Assembly: GCA_030668485.1 (NCBI GenBank)
Contig: DAOUTW010000036.1
Location: 1-42,770, forward strand
Direction of reading: 5' to 3'
DNA length: 42,770 bases
Source of the DNA: Candidatus Zixiibacteriota bacterium
GTDB lineage: Bacteria > Zixibacteria > MSB-5A5 > GN15 > JAAZOE01
The translations under genes and the position numbers were made by a program. Of the stretch, positions 1-6,800 are shown one piece after another (the first letter of the stretch is position 1; every line of letters begins with the position of its first letter). Below the pieces are notes generated by a model that saw only the letters and a program-made list of their open reading frames with translations, was not told the origin of the DNA and did no database searches.

Positions 1-184
1 AAAACAGGCTTTGCCTGTCGCCAGGATGACCGGATGTTTGTTCTTGAAGTACAGCCTTGATATGGACTGGCGACAGCATAAAACAGGCTTTGCCTGTCGC
101 CAGGATGACCGGATGTTTGTTCTTGAAGTACAGCCTTGATATGGACTGGCGACAGCCAAAAACAGGCCCCTGCCTGCCGATCAG
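1..184. repeat. 79-bp tandem repeat, about 2.3 copies, cut by the window edge
   Basis: Two near-identical 79-bp units start at 1 and 80, and a third, diverged partial unit starts at 159. Each unit opens with a small palindrome (ACAGGC-TTT-GCCTGT) and carries CTGTCGCCAG near its start and the exact reverse complement CTGGCGACAG near its end, so one unit can fold into a long hairpin. The array may continue to the left of the window. The third unit runs into the 3' end of the reverse-strand gene that stops at 181. No coding role is supported. Confidence 0.85.
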
Positions 185-399
185 GCTGGTGGTTGATCCG
201 ATTTGTCAGATTTCTTGTCTTTATAGAACGATGCGATTATCAGGGAAATCCCGACTACGATCGGAATCAGGGGCCACATCTCGCCGATGTCCGGCAGGAG
301 ACCCAGATTGCTCAGAAGGAATACGAGACCGACGCCCATCGTTATCATTCCACCAATGAGCAGCCCCCGACGTTCCTCTTCCGTTTTTTTACCAGACAT
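181..399 (-). CDS. small two-helix membrane protein (LiaI/LiaF-like TM region, DUF5668-like)
   Basis: This 72-residue protein has a charged N-terminus with KTEEERR, a hydrophobic helix at about residues 11-31, a short loop containing PDIGEMWP, a second helix at about 42-62 and a Lys/Asp-rich tail. That is the layout of the small two-helix domain found in LiaI/LiaF-type envelope-stress proteins and DUF5668; the assignment rests on layout and the W-P-L-I-P pattern and is only family-level. I chose the ATG at 399 because GGAGGT lies 8 nt before it, although an in-frame ATG exists 15 nt upstream. A good promoter lies upstream. Function is unknown; a membrane role is inferred. Confidence 0.7.
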   Translation of the reverse strand: MSGKKTEEERRGLLIGGMITMGVGLVFLLSNLGLLPDIGEMWPLIPIVVGISLIIASFYKDKKSDKSDQPPA

Positions 400-446
400 A
401 TCAACGACCTCCATTTACTGGATTGTTTCTGTCTTTGTTCTATACG

Positions 447-475
447 AATTTACTTGATACCTACGTGTCGGTCAA
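447..475 (-). promoter_or_regulatory. predicted sigma70 promoter for the small membrane protein
   Basis: On the reverse strand TTGACC (470-475) is followed after exactly 17 nt by TAAATT (447-452). Transcription would start near 440, about 40 nt before the ATG at 399. Confidence 0.5.
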
Positions 476-509
476 CCTTTTGTTGCATCAGGTTTTGATC
501 CGCTAAAGT

Positions 510-523
510 CCGCCGTGGCGGAT
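510..523. repeat. short GC-rich palindrome
   Basis: TCCGCC-GT-GGCGGA is a perfect inverted repeat in the roughly 290-nt gap between the divergent genes at 399 and 690. It has no T-tract, so it is not an obvious terminator. The rest of this gap shows only the promoter at 447-475 and AT-rich sequence. Confidence 0.45.
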
Positions 524-689
524 GACCTGTCGGAGTAGGAAGGTGTTGAAACGGACAAATTAAGTTATTGAAAACTTTATCCGGAAAATCTCGAAGTAAA
601 TACAAGTGAATCGTTGTTACTCAACATTGTTATGGGAAATTTCGAATAAAGCCAGCTTAATGCTGTATAAATAACAAAAGGAGAATGAA

Positions 690-902
690 ATGGATAAGTG
701 GGAATATCAACTGCTGGATTCGAAAAAGCTAGCATCTGCCGAAGGTGGCCTCTTAACCAAAAAAAAGGTATCCCTTGAAGAAGCAGAAAAGTATTTGAAT
801 AAACTTGGAGAAGAAGGTTGGGAAATAATTGATATCGATTTTGACTTCTTAATACATGATACCGGTGCCTTTGTCGGCGTGGCCAAAAGAAGAAAAAACT
901 AA
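690..902 (+). CDS. DUF4177-family small protein
   Basis: This is a 70-residue soluble protein. It begins WEYQLLDS and contains the amphipathic segment LEEAEKYLNKLGEEGWEIIDID, followed by a beta-rich end, FVGVAKRRK. The N-terminal W-E-Y strand, the central helix ending in GEEGWE and the C-terminal strand ending in basic residues match the DUF4177 pattern. DUF4177 proteins have no established biochemical role. The start is well supported by AAAAGGAG 7 nt upstream of the ATG. It stands alone, with two terminators after it, so it is probably monocistronic. A TATAAA lies at 666-671 but I see no convincing -35 element. Confidence 0.8.
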   Translation: MDKWEYQLLDSKKLASAEGGLLTKKKVSLEEAEKYLNKLGEEGWEIIDIDFDFLIHDTGAFVGVAKRRKN

Positions 903-911
903 AAAAACAGG

Positions 912-930
912 GTGGCAGAGGCCACTTTTT
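912..930 (+). terminator. rho-independent terminator after the DUF4177 gene
   Basis: The stem GTGGC/GCCAC (912-916 and 921-925) has an AGAG loop and is followed by five T. A run of A precedes it. It starts 10 nt after the stop codon. Confidence 0.6.
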
Positions 931-997
931 GCTGTCGCGCGGATGATCGAACTTAATTGTTATTGTGACCATTGGGGCAGATCAGCGATGAACTTGT

Positions 998-1044
998 ACC
1001 CCATCTAAGCCCGTTTTCGGGGGTAAGATGGGGTTCTTTTTTTT
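998..1044 (+). terminator. strong rho-independent terminator
   Basis: ACCCCATCT (998-1006) pairs perfectly with AGATGGGGT (1026-1034). An inner CCCG/CGGG closes a TTTT loop, and the stem is followed by TCTTTTTTTT. It is a second, stronger terminator about 100 nt after the DUF4177 gene. It may instead be the relic of a lost gene's 3' end. Confidence 0.75.
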
Positions 1045-1080
1045 AATCATGAGACGTTTCACTGTTAAATTGATTTATTG

Positions 1081-1093
1081 GTGGCTCTGCCAC
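1081..1093. repeat. small palindrome related to the terminator stem at 912
   Basis: GTGGC-TCT-GCCAC, preceded by TTG, has the same stem as the hairpin at 912-925 but no T-tract. The gap 1045-1172 otherwise holds only an AT-rich segment with TATAAT at 1140-1145. Confidence 0.4.
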
Positions 1094-1172
1094 ATCAAAA
1101 ACAACATAACATCAACGTTGATTCCTGCACGGTACCCTATAATAGTAAGATCAAAATAGGAGACCATATGCA

Positions 1173-1328
1173 ATGAACCGAAAATCTGATCACAATACCA
1201 GGCAGTTAAAAAAAACTTTAAAAATGAGCGACCAAAGCCAAATCTATCTTAAGGCCATGATTGTCAATCAATTAGAGCTTCCGCATGAAACTGGGCATAT
1301 GTTAAATGATTGGACCACAGCCAGATGA
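1173..1328 (+). CDS. possible small protein, 51 aa, unknown function
   Basis: An open frame runs from ATG 1173 to TGA 1326-1328. It has AGGAG 10 nt upstream and a TATAAT about 27 nt upstream of the ATG. The product starts MNRKSDHNTRQLKK and ends MLNDWTTAR; it is basic at the N-terminus and polar throughout, with no membrane segment or recognised motif. Its 3' end overlaps the promoter of the DUF4846 gene. It may be real, a degraded gene or chance; the good ribosome binding site is the main support. I do not recognise a family. Confidence 0.35.
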   Translation: MNRKSDHNTRQLKKTLKMSDQSQIYLKAMIVNQLELPHETGHMLNDWTTAR

Positions 1329-1338
1329 TGTGTATAAT
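1310..1338 (+). promoter_or_regulatory. predicted sigma70 promoter for the DUF4846 gene
   Basis: TTGGAC (1310-1315), a 17-nt spacer and a perfect TATAAT (1333-1338). The start point near 1345 gives a short leader containing GAGGTG before the ATG at 1366. Confidence 0.6.
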
Positions 1339-1365
1339 AAACAAACACATGAGGTGTTAACTGCA

Positions 1366-2211
1366 ATGAAAAGACCAATTATCATTCCCGTTTTAATTCT
1401 GCTCGGTCTAAGTATCGGTACGCTGGTTTATGGGCAAACCTATTTATGGTACGACGCATCCGACGATAGCTCATATCAGACGGTGGCCGATATCGATCCG
1501 CCCGCCGGATTCTCACGACTCCCGGTCGCCGATACAGCATTCGACGCCTGGCTTCGTAATCTGCCCTTGAAAAAGGCGGCGAGTCCGGTGTTGCTGCACG
1601 ATGGACGGCGCAAGGGTAATCAGGAAGCCCACGCGCGGATCATCGACATTGATGTTGGCAAAGCCAACCTTCAGCAATGTGCCGACGCCGTCATGCGATT
1701 GCGTGCGGAATATCTCTATAGCCGCAAAACATACGACGCCATTCATTTCAATTTTACCAGCGGAGATACCTGCGCCTTCGCTCAATGGATCGACGGCTAT
1801 CGGCCCCGTATTGATGACAACCGGGTAACATGGGAGAAAACCGCCGCCCCCGATTCGTCATACCGAACATTTCGTAAGTATCTCACCACGGTGTTTACCT
1901 ACGCCGGTAGTTATTCGCTGTCGCAGGAACTGGAGCCGGTAGCAAATCCCGACAATATTAGGCCGGGTGATGTTTTTATTCAGGGAGGGTTCCCTGGGCA
2001 TGCGGTGATTGTTATCGATCTGGCAGTTGATGCCGAAACCGGCGAGCGGGCTTTTCTGCTGGCGCAGAGTTATATGCCGGCTCAGGATATCCATGTTCTG
2101 AAGAATCGGCAGGATCGAGAGTTGTCGCCGTGGTATGTGGTTGATCCGGCATCGGAACTTGTTACTCCGGAATGGATATTCGAATGGGGGGATTTAACAA
2201 GGTTTCGTTAG
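1366..2211 (+). CDS. DUF4846-family exported protein
   Basis: This is a 281-residue protein. Residues 1-23 form a signal peptide or N-terminal anchor (MKRPIIIPVLILLGLSIG...). The mature part has the DUF4846 landmarks: F-x-x-W-L-R-x-L-P-L, then V-x-x-D-V-G-x-x-N-L-Q-Q-C-A-D-A-V-M-R-L-R-A-E-Y, I-H-F-x-F-T-S-G, a W-x-x-G-x-R-P block, and a C-terminal block P-G-D-V-F-I-Q-G-G-x-P-G-H-A-V-I-V followed by AFLLAQSYMPAQ. The final G-H-A and Y-M-P-A-Q segments resemble the NlpC/P60-like papain fold, but the catalytic role is not established. An upstream in-frame ATG at 1306 was rejected because it precedes the promoter; ATG 1366 has GAGGTG 9 nt before it. It is probably monocistronic and periplasmic. 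Confidence 0.8.
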   Translation: MKRPIIIPVLILLGLSIGTLVYGQTYLWYDASDDSSYQTVADIDPPAGFSRLPVADTAFDAWLRNLPLKKAASPVLLHDGRRKGNQEAHARIIDIDVGKANLQQCADAVMRLRAEYLYSRKTYDAIHFNFTSGDTCAFAQWIDGYRPRIDDNRVTWEKTAAPDSSYRTFRKYLTTVFTYAGSYSLSQELEPVANPDNIRPGDVFIQGGFPGHAVIVIDLAVDAETGERAFLLAQSYMPAQDIHVLKNRQDRELSPWYVVDPASELVTPEWIFEWGDLTRFR

Positions 2212-2214
2212 GGT

Positions 2215-2237
2215 GTCGGGAGCTCAGGGCTCCCGAC
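2215..2237. terminator. perfect 9-bp hairpin between convergent genes
   Basis: GTCGGGAGC and GCTCCCGAC flank a TCAGG loop. It sits between the convergent genes ending at 2211 and 2278. There is no T-tract on either strand, so it may be a REP-like element or an mRNA-stabilising end rather than a classical intrinsic terminator. Confidence 0.5.
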
Positions 2238-2277
2238 CTACGAGGAAACTTTAATTGGGGGGGCTATCTGATATTTA

Positions 2278-2787
2278 TTAACGACCTTCAAGGCTCATGA
2301 AATTGCTGTACTGAGCCGACTGAGCGAAAGCCTGGGGATGCTTGAGGTACATCAACACCGCATCGATCATATGCACATGCCGCGTTTCCTCCTCAGCGAT
2401 CGTCAGCATCAACTTTTTCGTCGCCTCATCGGTTTCACTCTCGGCCTTTTCCTTGTAAAATGAATGCGCATTCTCCTCGATTCGCAACGCCTCAGTCCAG
2501 ACCGAAATCGCATCGTCACCGAATTTCTTATCCTCGGCGCTCTGCGCCATATTTTCAAAGATGTTCTTGACCAGTTTCAGATTCTCCGGCGAAGAATACG
2601 AAACCGACCCGATAATCCCCGATGGATTCTCCTTCAGCATCTTGAAAATGCGGTAATGACGGGACTCCTCATCGACCAGAGTCATGAAAATTTGTTTCAG
2701 CTCAGGATCGGAGGCGGCCTCGGCATTCGCCTTGTAAAAAGCCATCCCGTCCTGTTCCATCTTCATTGCATATTCCAAAATATCCAT
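2278..2787 (-). CDS. rubrerythrin-like di-iron ferritin-family protein
   Basis: This 169-residue four-helix-bundle protein belongs to the rubrerythrin/ferritin-like family. Candidate iron ligands are E11 in helix 1, the E-S-R-H segment (E41, H44), E104-E105 in RIEENAH, and the E-T-R-H segment (E134, H137). The two E-x-x-H motifs and two further Glu-bearing helices are the usual di-iron set. There is no C-terminal rubredoxin domain, so it is a short rubrerythrin. Such proteins reduce peroxide or store iron in anaerobes and microaerophiles. AGGAG lies 8 nt before the ATG. It lies 89 nt downstream of a desulforedoxin-like gene on the same strand and is probably co-transcribed with it, which would supply an electron donor. 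The intergenic stretch between them shows no terminator. Confidence 0.88.
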   Translation of the reverse strand: MDILEYAMKMEQDGMAFYKANAEAASDPELKQIFMTLVDEESRHYRIFKMLKENPSGIIGSVSYSSPENLKLVKNIFENMAQSAEDKKFGDDAISVWTEALRIEENAHSFYKEKAESETDEATKKLMLTIAEEETRHVHMIDAVLMYLKHPQAFAQSAQYSNFMSLEGR

Positions 2788-2876
2788 ATCAGGCGCTCCT
2801 ATCCTCCGAGAAGGGGAGGGTACGATTCATTAAATTCATGTTGTGTAGCGCAATTAAAGGTTAGAGATGGCAGATA

Positions 2877-3065
2877 TCAAGCATTCTTTTTGTTCATCGG
2901 GACACCGCAGCATTTAAGTCGGCTGAAACCCTTATCATCTACACCGCAATCCTTATCATCATCTAATAAACCTAGATCTTCACCTGCCTTCAAAATCTGG
3001 ATTTCAAAACCACACAGGCGGCAGGAATAAACCTCATCAGCTTTTACTTCATAACAATAGGCCAC
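2877..3065 (-). CDS. desulforedoxin-like small iron protein with an Asp-rich insertion
   Basis: This 62-residue protein has the C-x-x-C (C15, C18) and adjacent C-C (C52, C53) pattern of desulforedoxin and the N-terminal domain of desulfoferrodoxin, a four-cysteine Fe site. It shares their S-C-R-L-C-G-F-E-I...L-K-A-G and C-C-G-V-P-M sequence style. Between the two pairs sits an unusual acidic insertion of about 20 residues (GLLDDDKDCGVDD) with an extra Cys at 40; classical desulforedoxins are about 36 residues long. The start is GTG, chosen because AGGAG lies 9 nt upstream. A near-consensus promoter precedes it. The likely role is electron transfer to the neighbouring rubrerythrin. It could instead bind zinc. 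Confidence 0.75.
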   Translation of the reverse strand: MAYCYEVKADEVYSCRLCGFEIQILKAGEDLGLLDDDKDCGVDDKGFSRLKCCGVPMNKKNA

Positions 3066-3086
3066 TAATCTAGTCTCCTATAAGCT

Positions 3087-3115
3087 ATTATAAGATTTCG
3101 CTCAATCGTTGTCAG
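3087..3115 (-). promoter_or_regulatory. predicted sigma70 promoter for the desulforedoxin-rubrerythrin pair
   Basis: On the reverse strand CTGACA (3110-3115), a 17-nt spacer and a perfect TATAAT (3087-3092). The leader to the GTG at 3065 would be about 15 nt. Confidence 0.65.
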
Positions 3116-3236
3116 ATCATATTCAGTTTAACCAGATTGTTATATCTATGTTCCCCGATCATCGAATAATCTGTAAAAAAAGCCGATTACCCCCAGAACT
3201 GTCTCAGCGGGAGGGCATAATAGGGCCGGGTTTTAC

Positions 3237-3265
3237 TTGACTAACAATTGCCGCTGTGGTATCAT
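3237..3265 (+). promoter_or_regulatory. predicted sigma70 promoter placed directly on the TPR gene start
   Basis: TTGACT (3237-3242), a 17-nt spacer and TATCAT (3260-3265). The expected start point (3270-3274) lies only 2-6 nt before the ATG at 3276, so the transcript would be leaderless or nearly so. Confidence 0.6.
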
Positions 3266-3275
3266 TTTCATCTAT

Positions 3276-3905
3276 ATGACACAAGCGGCAGAAACCAAAG
3301 AAGAGAACTCGCTGGCCCAACGTGGCTATTGGCCAGCAATGGCTGAGCAGTTCTTCCGCGATGGCAGGTATTCCAAGGCGGTGGATCTCTGCCTGCGAAT
3401 GCTTGAGGACGAGCCTCATATCGTATCAGGGCGAGCGATCCTGGCCCGGTCGTTTTACCACGTCGGGCAGTATCGACAGGCCAAAGAGCAGTTTGTCGAG
3501 GTGCTAAAACTCGACGCGACGAATCTGGTGGCGCTCAATTATCTGGGCGATATACTGTATCGCGATGGCGAAGAAGCTGCAGCGATGGCGTATTATCGAC
3601 GGATTTTCGAGATCGATCCGCATTGCGCCGGATTATCCTGCCCGGTTGAGCAGGCCGCCTCGGTTGAAACAAAACAATTGACTATCAAACGTCCCGGAGA
3701 AAATGCGCCCCGTATGAAATCATCGCCGCTTCGGGAGCCGGCATTTATAACCGAAACGGTAGGCGATATCTATTTTGAGCAAGGGTATCTCAAGCTGGCG
3801 CGAGAGGTATACAGCCGTTTGCTAACCAATAGGTCGAGCAGCCGGATAGCCGAAAAGCTCAGTGAAACGGAAGAAAAGCTCAATAAAAAAGGATCAACGA
3901 AATGA
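3276..3905 (+). CDS. tetratricopeptide-repeat protein
   Basis: This is a 209-residue soluble protein. Residues about 14-115 form at least three TPR units, seen in segments such as YSKAVDLCLRMLEDEP, GRAILARSFYHVGQYRQAKEQF and ALNYLGDILYRDGEEAAAMAYYRRIFEIDP. A proline- and lysine-rich linker follows, then another TPR-like pair around GDIYFEQGYLKLAREVYSRLL and a charged coiled tail. A longer frame beginning at a TTG at 3237 was rejected because that TTG is part of the -35 element; no Shine-Dalgarno precedes ATG 3276. Its stop overlaps the start of the downstream peptidase (ATGA), suggesting translational coupling. TPR proteins bind partners; the partner here is unknown. Confidence 0.8.
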   Translation: MTQAAETKEENSLAQRGYWPAMAEQFFRDGRYSKAVDLCLRMLEDEPHIVSGRAILARSFYHVGQYRQAKEQFVEVLKLDATNLVALNYLGDILYRDGEEAAAMAYYRRIFEIDPHCAGLSCPVEQAASVETKQLTIKRPGENAPRMKSSPLREPAFITETVGDIYFEQGYLKLAREVYSRLLTNRSSSRIAEKLSETEEKLNKKGSTK

Positions 3906-4993
3906 AAGCACGTATCGATAAAGTTAAAAAATATCTGGTCAAAAACAACCTTGACGCCGCCTTTATCTATTATCCGCTCGACACCGGCCGCTTCCTGCCG
4001 AATGTGCGCTACCTGACAGGCTATTCCGGATCATCGGGAGCGGTGTTTGTGACGCGCAAGGCGTCGATATTTATTACCGATTTCCGGTACAAGGATCAGG
4101 CCGCGAAGCAGGTCAAAGGGTGCAAAGTGATAATATCGCGGCTGAATCCGGTTGCGGCATTGAAAGATATCAAAGAAGCACAGGTTAAAAACCTGCGACT
4201 GGCGATAGAATCACATCGGATGACGGTCCAACAGAAAACGCAACTGGGCAATACGTTGCCGAATGCGATCCTGATCGATACCTTCGAGATGGTCGAAGAG
4301 TTGATGATCTGCAAAGACAAGGATGAGATCGCAAATATAAAAAGAGCGGTAGAGATAAGCGATATCGCCTTCGAGAGAATCCTCGGAATTCTCAAGCCGG
4401 GAATAAGGGAAAAGGATGTCGCAGCGGAGTTGGAATATCAGATGAAAATGCTCGGGGCCGACCGCGAAGCATTTGAGTCAATCGTCGCATCAGGATATCG
4501 TTCGGCGTTGCCGCATGGTGTTGCCTCCGAGAAGAAGCTTAAGAATGGGGAATTTATCACTTTTGATTTCGGAGCGTTGTATAATGGATATTGCTCGGAT
4601 ATCACTCGGACGGTGGTACTTGGCAAGGCCAATGCCCGGCAGAAGAAAATTTACCAAATAGTAGCCCGGGCGCAGATGGCGGCGATCAGAAAAACCCGTG
4701 CCGGGGTAACCGGCAAGGCGGTCGACGCAGTAGCGAGAAGTGTTATCGAAAAGGCAGGTTATGGCAAGCAATTCGGCCACGGAACCGGTCATGGAATCGG
4801 CCTGGAAGTTCACGCCGCTCCGCGAGTGTCGGCTTTGGGCGTGCAACTCCTTAAGTCCAATATGGTTATGACGATCGAGCCGGGGATATATATATCCGGC
4901 TGGGGCGGTGTCAGGATAGAGGACGACGTTGTAGTGAGGCCGAAAGGGTGTTTGGTCTTGAACCAGGCGCCGAAAAAACTGTTGGAGATATAG
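3902..4993 (+). CDS. pepP: Xaa-Pro aminopeptidase / M24-family metallopeptidase
   Basis: This 363-residue protein has a creatinase-like N-terminal domain (about 1-135, with ARxxYLTGYSGSSG-type sequence) and a pita-bread M24 catalytic domain. The five metal ligands are all present: D222 in TFDFGA, D233 in CSDITRT, H297 in FGHGTGHGIG, E326 in TIEPG and E340 in RIEDD. M24B enzymes remove N-terminal residues preceding proline, using two Mn or Co ions. The length fits the short PepQ/PepP type common in bacteria. The start overlaps the stop of the TPR gene by ATGA, and a weak ribosome site AAAGGAT lies upstream. A small terminator-like hairpin follows. pepP next to accBC is a common bacterial arrangement. 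Confidence 0.93.
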   Translation: MKARIDKVKKYLVKNNLDAAFIYYPLDTGRFLPNVRYLTGYSGSSGAVFVTRKASIFITDFRYKDQAAKQVKGCKVIISRLNPVAALKDIKEAQVKNLRLAIESHRMTVQQKTQLGNTLPNAILIDTFEMVEELMICKDKDEIANIKRAVEISDIAFERILGILKPGIREKDVAAELEYQMKMLGADREAFESIVASGYRSALPHGVASEKKLKNGEFITFDFGALYNGYCSDITRTVVLGKANARQKKIYQIVARAQMAAIRKTRAGVTGKAVDAVARSVIEKAGYGKQFGHGTGHGIGLEVHAAPRVSALGVQLLKSNMVMTIEPGIYISGWGGVRIEDDVVVRPKGCLVLNQAPKKLLEI

Positions 4994-5014
4994 GGTAAAA
5001 TCCGTTACCTTTTT
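4994..5014 (+). terminator. weak intrinsic terminator after the peptidase gene
   Basis: The GGTAA/TTACC stem (4994-4998, 5005-5009) with a 6-nt loop is followed by five T. The 5-bp AT-rich stem is weak, so readthrough into accB is likely. Confidence 0.4.
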
Positions 5015-5037
5015 GTAACTCTAAGTTGGGGACGAAA

Positions 5038-5511
5038 ATGAAGGAAAAGACTATAAAGAAACTGATCAGGCTGGTCGAAGAATCTAATATAGATGTCCTT
5101 GAGGTCTCCAGTTGGGGGCGGAAGGTTAGAATTACGCGGCGGATGGACGGGGTATCCTCGGGCAACGGGGAAAACCCGGCGATGAATCATCGAGCCGTTC
5201 CGACGGCTCCGGCGCAAGTTCCGACAACCCCAGCGCCTCCTGCTGAAGCTCAGGTCGACGAAGACAAATATCGTGCTGTCAAATCGCCGATGGTCGGTAC
5301 ATTCTATGCGGCTCCGGCTCCCGATGCCAAGCCTTACGTTGAGCAAAATCAACGGATCGAAAAAGGTCAAGTGGTTTGCATCGTCGAGGCTATGAAGCTG
5401 ATGAATGAAATCGAATCGGAGGTGGCAGGTCGAGTAGTCAAAATTTGTATCCAAAACGCCCAACCGGTTGAGTTCGGTCAAACGCTGTACCTGATTGATC
5501 CCTCCGGCTGA
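5038..5511 (+). CDS. accB: biotin carboxyl carrier protein of acetyl-CoA carboxylase
   Basis: This 157-residue protein has an N-terminal helical region (about 1-35, KTIKKLIRLVEESNIDVLEV), a Pro/Ala-rich linker (about 50-75) and a C-terminal biotinyl domain. The biotinylation motif E-A-M-K-L-M places the biotinyl-lysine at K120. The domain also carries the thumb-like sequence V-G-T-F-Y-A-A-P-A-P-D typical of AccB. The AUG at 5038 is preferred over an in-frame TTG at 5026 because GGGGA lies just upstream. AccB carries CO2 from AccC to the AccA/AccD transferase. accC follows after an intervening PilT-type gene, and accA is 23 kb further on. Confidence 0.95.
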   Translation: MKEKTIKKLIRLVEESNIDVLEVSSWGRKVRITRRMDGVSSGNGENPAMNHRAVPTAPAQVPTTPAPPAEAQVDEDKYRAVKSPMVGTFYAAPAPDAKPYVEQNQRIEKGQVVCIVEAMKLMNEIESEVAGRVVKICIQNAQPVEFGQTLYLIDPSG

Positions 5512-5536
5512 TACGGCCACACACAAGGAGGGTCAG

Positions 5537-6664
5537 ATGAACCTGAAGCAGATGTTGACCGAAATGTTGAAACATAAAGCATCTGACCTTCATCTCCGGG
5601 TAGGAATACAACCATACCTGCGTGTCAACGGAATACTGGAACAAATCGATGCCGATCCGATGGATGTTCAGACGATGCAAACGGTGGTATCCCAAATACT
5701 CAACGAAGATCAACTGAAAAAATTTGAGAAACGGAACGAGGTCGACTTGGCGCTGTCGGTGGCCAAGCTGGGCCGTTTTCGTATTAATCTGTTTCGTCAG
5801 CGGGGCACTACCGGTATCGCCATTCGCGCCGTCAACACCCGCATTCCCGGATTTGAAGAACTCTACCTTCCTGATTCCATTAAGAAGTTGGCCAACCTTA
5901 GACGCGGTCTGGTAATCATCACCGGGACCACCGGTTCGGGCAAATCGACAACGCTGGCGGCGGTGATTGAGGAGATGAATAGCAACCGCCAGGATAATAT
6001 TATGACCATCGAAGACCCGATCGAGTATATCTTCCGTGACAAAAAATGTATTATAGCCCAGCGCGAGGTCGGGGGGGATACCGAAAGTTTCGCGACTGCT
6101 CTGCGTCACGCTTTCCGTCAGGATCCCGACGTTATTCTGATCGGTGAGATCCGTGACTTGGAAACGATGTCGATTGCCCTGACAGCGGCCGACACCGGTC
6201 ACTTGGTGCTGTCGACGCTTCATACGCTGAATACGTTGGAGACCATTAGTCGCATTATATCCTTTTTCCCACCGCATCAGCACCAGCAAATCCGTCTGCT
6301 TCTGGCCGGCACTCTTCAGGGAATCGTCTGTCAGCGACTGCTGGCCAGGCATGATATGCCCGGCCGGGTTCCGGCGCTGGAAGTGATGATCAACACTGCC
6401 GCGATACATGACTGTCTGATAGATCCTGAGAAGTTCAACAATATACCGGAACTGATCGAATCCGGCGCTTCGCAATATGGAATGCAGTCCTTCGATCAAT
6501 CGATTATGAAACTTTACAAACAGGGCTTGATCAGTTACGAAGAGGCAATGTCCAACGCCTCTAATCCCGATGACTTCGACCTTCGTATCAAGGGAGTGGT
6601 CGGCGCCTCCGATCGCTGGGATATGGGTCAGACGGCATCATCAGAAGCCAATATGGACGGTTAG
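5537..6664 (+). CDS. pilT: PilT/PilU-type type IV pilus retraction ATPase
   Basis: This is a 375-residue secretion/retraction ATPase. In order it has an N-terminal domain with KASDLHLRVGIQPYLRVNG (about 13-31), a Walker A GTTGSGKS at 130-137, an Asp box TIEDPIEY at 157-164, a Walker B ILIGEIRD at 200-207 and a His box TGHLVLSTLH at 220-229. The C-terminal region (GIVCQRLL, then FDQSIMKLYKQGLISYEEAM...NPDDFDLRIKG) is the PilT/PilU type. These hexamers power pilus retraction in twitching. The start at 5537 has AAGGAGGG 5 nt upstream; a longer frame from 5495 overlaps accB. It lies between accB and accC, which is unusual, and no other pilus gene is in the window. Confidence 0.93.
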   Translation: MNLKQMLTEMLKHKASDLHLRVGIQPYLRVNGILEQIDADPMDVQTMQTVVSQILNEDQLKKFEKRNEVDLALSVAKLGRFRINLFRQRGTTGIAIRAVNTRIPGFEELYLPDSIKKLANLRRGLVIITGTTGSGKSTTLAAVIEEMNSNRQDNIMTIEDPIEYIFRDKKCIIAQREVGGDTESFATALRHAFRQDPDVILIGEIRDLETMSIALTAADTGHLVLSTLHTLNTLETISRIISFFPPHQHQQIRLLLAGTLQGIVCQRLLARHDMPGRVPALEVMINTAAIHDCLIDPEKFNNIPELIESGASQYGMQSFDQSIMKLYKQGLISYEEAMSNASNPDDFDLRIKGVVGASDRWDMGQTASSEANMDG

Positions 6665-6680
6665 GCAAATCAGTTTCTCG

Positions 6681-6708
6681 GAAACGGCGACCTTTGGGCC
6701 GCCGTTTC
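6681..6708 (+). terminator. 9-bp hairpin after pilT
   Basis: GAAACGGCG and CGCCGTTTC are perfectly complementary around a 10-nt loop, 16 nt after the pilT stop. No long T-tract follows, so termination would be partial or factor-assisted. Confidence 0.45.
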
Positions 6709-6800
6709 TCATCTATCTATCGATTGAAATTCCCCCCTTTTTGAGCCGTACCTCGTGTGTGGTCGGCCTCTTTTATTTTGCTCCAAAAACATTTGTTTTG

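Noticed and set aside
1-184. CRISPR array
   Set aside because: The units are contiguous 79-bp tandem copies with no unique spacers and no cas genes nearby.
57-498. Two forward-strand frames of 100 and 120 codons across the repeat region
   Set aside because: They run through the tandem repeat and the complement of the small membrane gene, have no good ribosome site, and their products look like random translations.
577-972. Reverse-strand frame of 131 codons over the DUF4177 gene
   Set aside because: It lies antisense to a well-supported gene and through its terminators, with a Phe/Arg-rich low-complexity product.
1306-1365. Upstream start for the DUF4846 protein
   Set aside because: The upstream ATG lies before the strong promoter and lacks a ribosome site; ATG 1366 has GAGGTG and begins a clean signal peptide.
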